Assembly (NCBI GenBank): GCA_963697455.1
Contig: CAVOOI010000041.1
Coordinates: 1 to 24,480, forward strand
Direction: 5' to 3'
DNA length: 24,480 bases
Origin: JAFEDN01 sp963697455
GTDB taxonomy: Bacteria > Pseudomonadota > Gammaproteobacteria > Coxiellales > Coxiellaceae
Under the pieces are notes generated by a model. That model saw nothing but the letters and a program-made list of their open reading frames with translations, ran no database searches and had not been told where the DNA came from. Position numbers and translations under genes: made by a program. Numbering within the stretch: position 1 is the stretch's first letter; every line of letters starts with the position of its first letter. Shown one piece after another: positions 23,985 through 24,480 of this stretch.

Positions 23985-24010
23985 AGATTATTTTTTGAAA
24001 AAGGAAGGCA
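23985..24010. other. Right composition border (AT-rich to GC-rich), probable chimeric join
   Basis: AT-rich sequence ends with ...GATTATTTTTTGAAAAAGG, and GC-rich coding sequence follows at once. The membrane-protein frame of the right flank ends in FFKK contributed by the AT-rich side, so its real C-terminus is missing. No repeat shared with the left border could be seen. Confidence 0.55.
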
Positions 24011-24480
24011 GTAAACCGACCGCCGGCAGGATCGGTTGGACGAGCGAGACGGGGAGCAGGAAATCCGGCCGCGCGGCGACGAGCACCGTGCACGCCAGGC
24101 CGATCACGCCGGCGACGCGCTGGCGTCCTTGCGACCAGGCCAGCAGGACGATCAGTAGCCCGAATACGGACAGCGAGATACGGCCCGCGTGAACCCAGTC
24201 GGGTCGGTCGATCAACACCGTCAGTCCCGCTGTGAGCCACAGGCACGCATACAGGATCGAGGCGAGCTTCGCCGCTTCCGCGATCGTACGGCCAGCGCTC
24301 AACCTCGCGCTGGCCCGCGCGCGCTCGACCAAACCCGCGCCCACCAGCGAGACGACGTTCCAGACGAACACGCCGTGCCGATCGTCGGAGGCTTCCAGCA
24401 GCGTGTCGAGCATCTCCGCTCCGCGCGCGCTGCGCGTGGCCGGCGGATAGCACCGCAGCGCCGCCTGCGCGAGCCTCCCG
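23988..24480 (-). CDS. Actinobacterial-type integral membrane protein, partial at both ends
   Basis: The open frame runs in from the window edge (GRLAQAALRCYPPATRSARG, then AEMLDTLLEASDDRHG), so the ATG at 24413 is probably internal. It has four hydrophobic segments: VFVWNVVSLVGAGLV, LASILYACLWLTAGLTVLI, ISLSVFGLLIVLLAW and VAGVIGLACTVLVAA. GC-rich codons with Ala/Arg/Val bias match the left flank (usp, marR) and not the interior. The last residues (PSFFKK) come from AT-rich DNA, so the natural 3' end is lost at the border. No family is recognised; similar hypothetical membrane proteins are common in actinobacteria. Confidence 0.6.
   Translation of the reverse strand, partial: GRLAQAALRCYPPATRSARGAEMLDTLLEASDDRHGVFVWNVVSLVGAGLVERARASARLSAGRTIAEAAKLASILYACLWLTAGLTVLIDRPDWVHAGRISLSVFGLLIVLLAWSQGRQRVAGVIGLACTVLVAARPDFLLPVSLVQPILPAVGLLPSFFKK

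Noticed and set aside
597..23990. A natural genomic island inserted in an actinobacterium
   Set aside because: No integrase, tRNA target, direct-repeat ends or insertion-sequence ends; genes on both sides of both borders are truncated, which fits a chimeric join better.
23962..24453. 163-codon Arg/Ala-rich minus-strand frame
   Set aside because: Low-complexity RAG-rich translation typical of a wrong frame in GC-rich DNA; the overlapping frame at 23988-24480 has proper membrane segments.

Overview
The window is a composite. Bases ~600-23,990 are AT-rich DNA of a gammaproteobacterium. Its gene content (effector-like TPR and leucine-rich-repeat proteins, a BufA2-type peptide, a YkuD_2 L,D-transpeptidase, host-range-type orphan giants) suggests the order Legionellales (Legionella/Coxiella/Aquicella-like); this assignment is by protein resemblance, not by a marker gene. 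The outer ~600 bases on the left and ~480 on the right are GC-rich and look actinobacterial (UspA, MarR and a membrane protein). Genes are cut in mid-frame at both borders, so an assembly or library chimera is more likely than a natural island. There is no integrase, tRNA or att duplication at either edge.

Layout. Left GC-rich flank: usp (-) and marR (+) diverge from one palindromic promoter; both appear frameshifted and marR is cut off. Then an AbiE-type toxin-antitoxin pair on the minus strand, with the toxin frameshifted in an A-run and truncated by the border. Next, on the plus strand, a cell-envelope and housekeeping stretch: secreted L,D-transpeptidase, an orphan BufA2-type metallophore peptide, a 21-codon leader ORF coupled to a D-Ala-D-Ala carboxypeptidase, and an ArsR regulator plus MFS exporter operon under a 14-bp dyad. 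An outer-membrane barrel protein lies convergent to them.

From ~6.6 to 23.5 kb the DNA is accessory in character. A TPR protein diverges from a soluble hybrid histidine kinase that has two kinase modules, one of them decayed; their promoters share a palindrome. An HI0933-type flavoprotein follows the kinase. A leucine-rich-repeat protein lies antisense to the flavoprotein's 3' end. A 1566-residue protein combines TPR-like helices, a lysine-rich linker, leucine-rich repeats and a C-terminal poly(A)-polymerase/CCA-transferase-like nucleotidyltransferase domain. A 604-residue membrane-associated orphan, an alpha/beta hydrolase and a GFA-family zinc protein sit between two inverted copies of a REP-like hairpin element. 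Finally there is a decayed, inverted paralogue of the leucine-rich-repeat gene and small gene remnants.

The most notable observation is the giant LRR-nucleotidyltransferase fusion, bracketed by an intact and a dead copy of the same LRR gene in inverted orientation, among other effector-like orphans. A role as secreted effectors is inference; no secretion-system gene is present. No rRNA, tRNA, CRISPR array or complete insertion sequence was seen.
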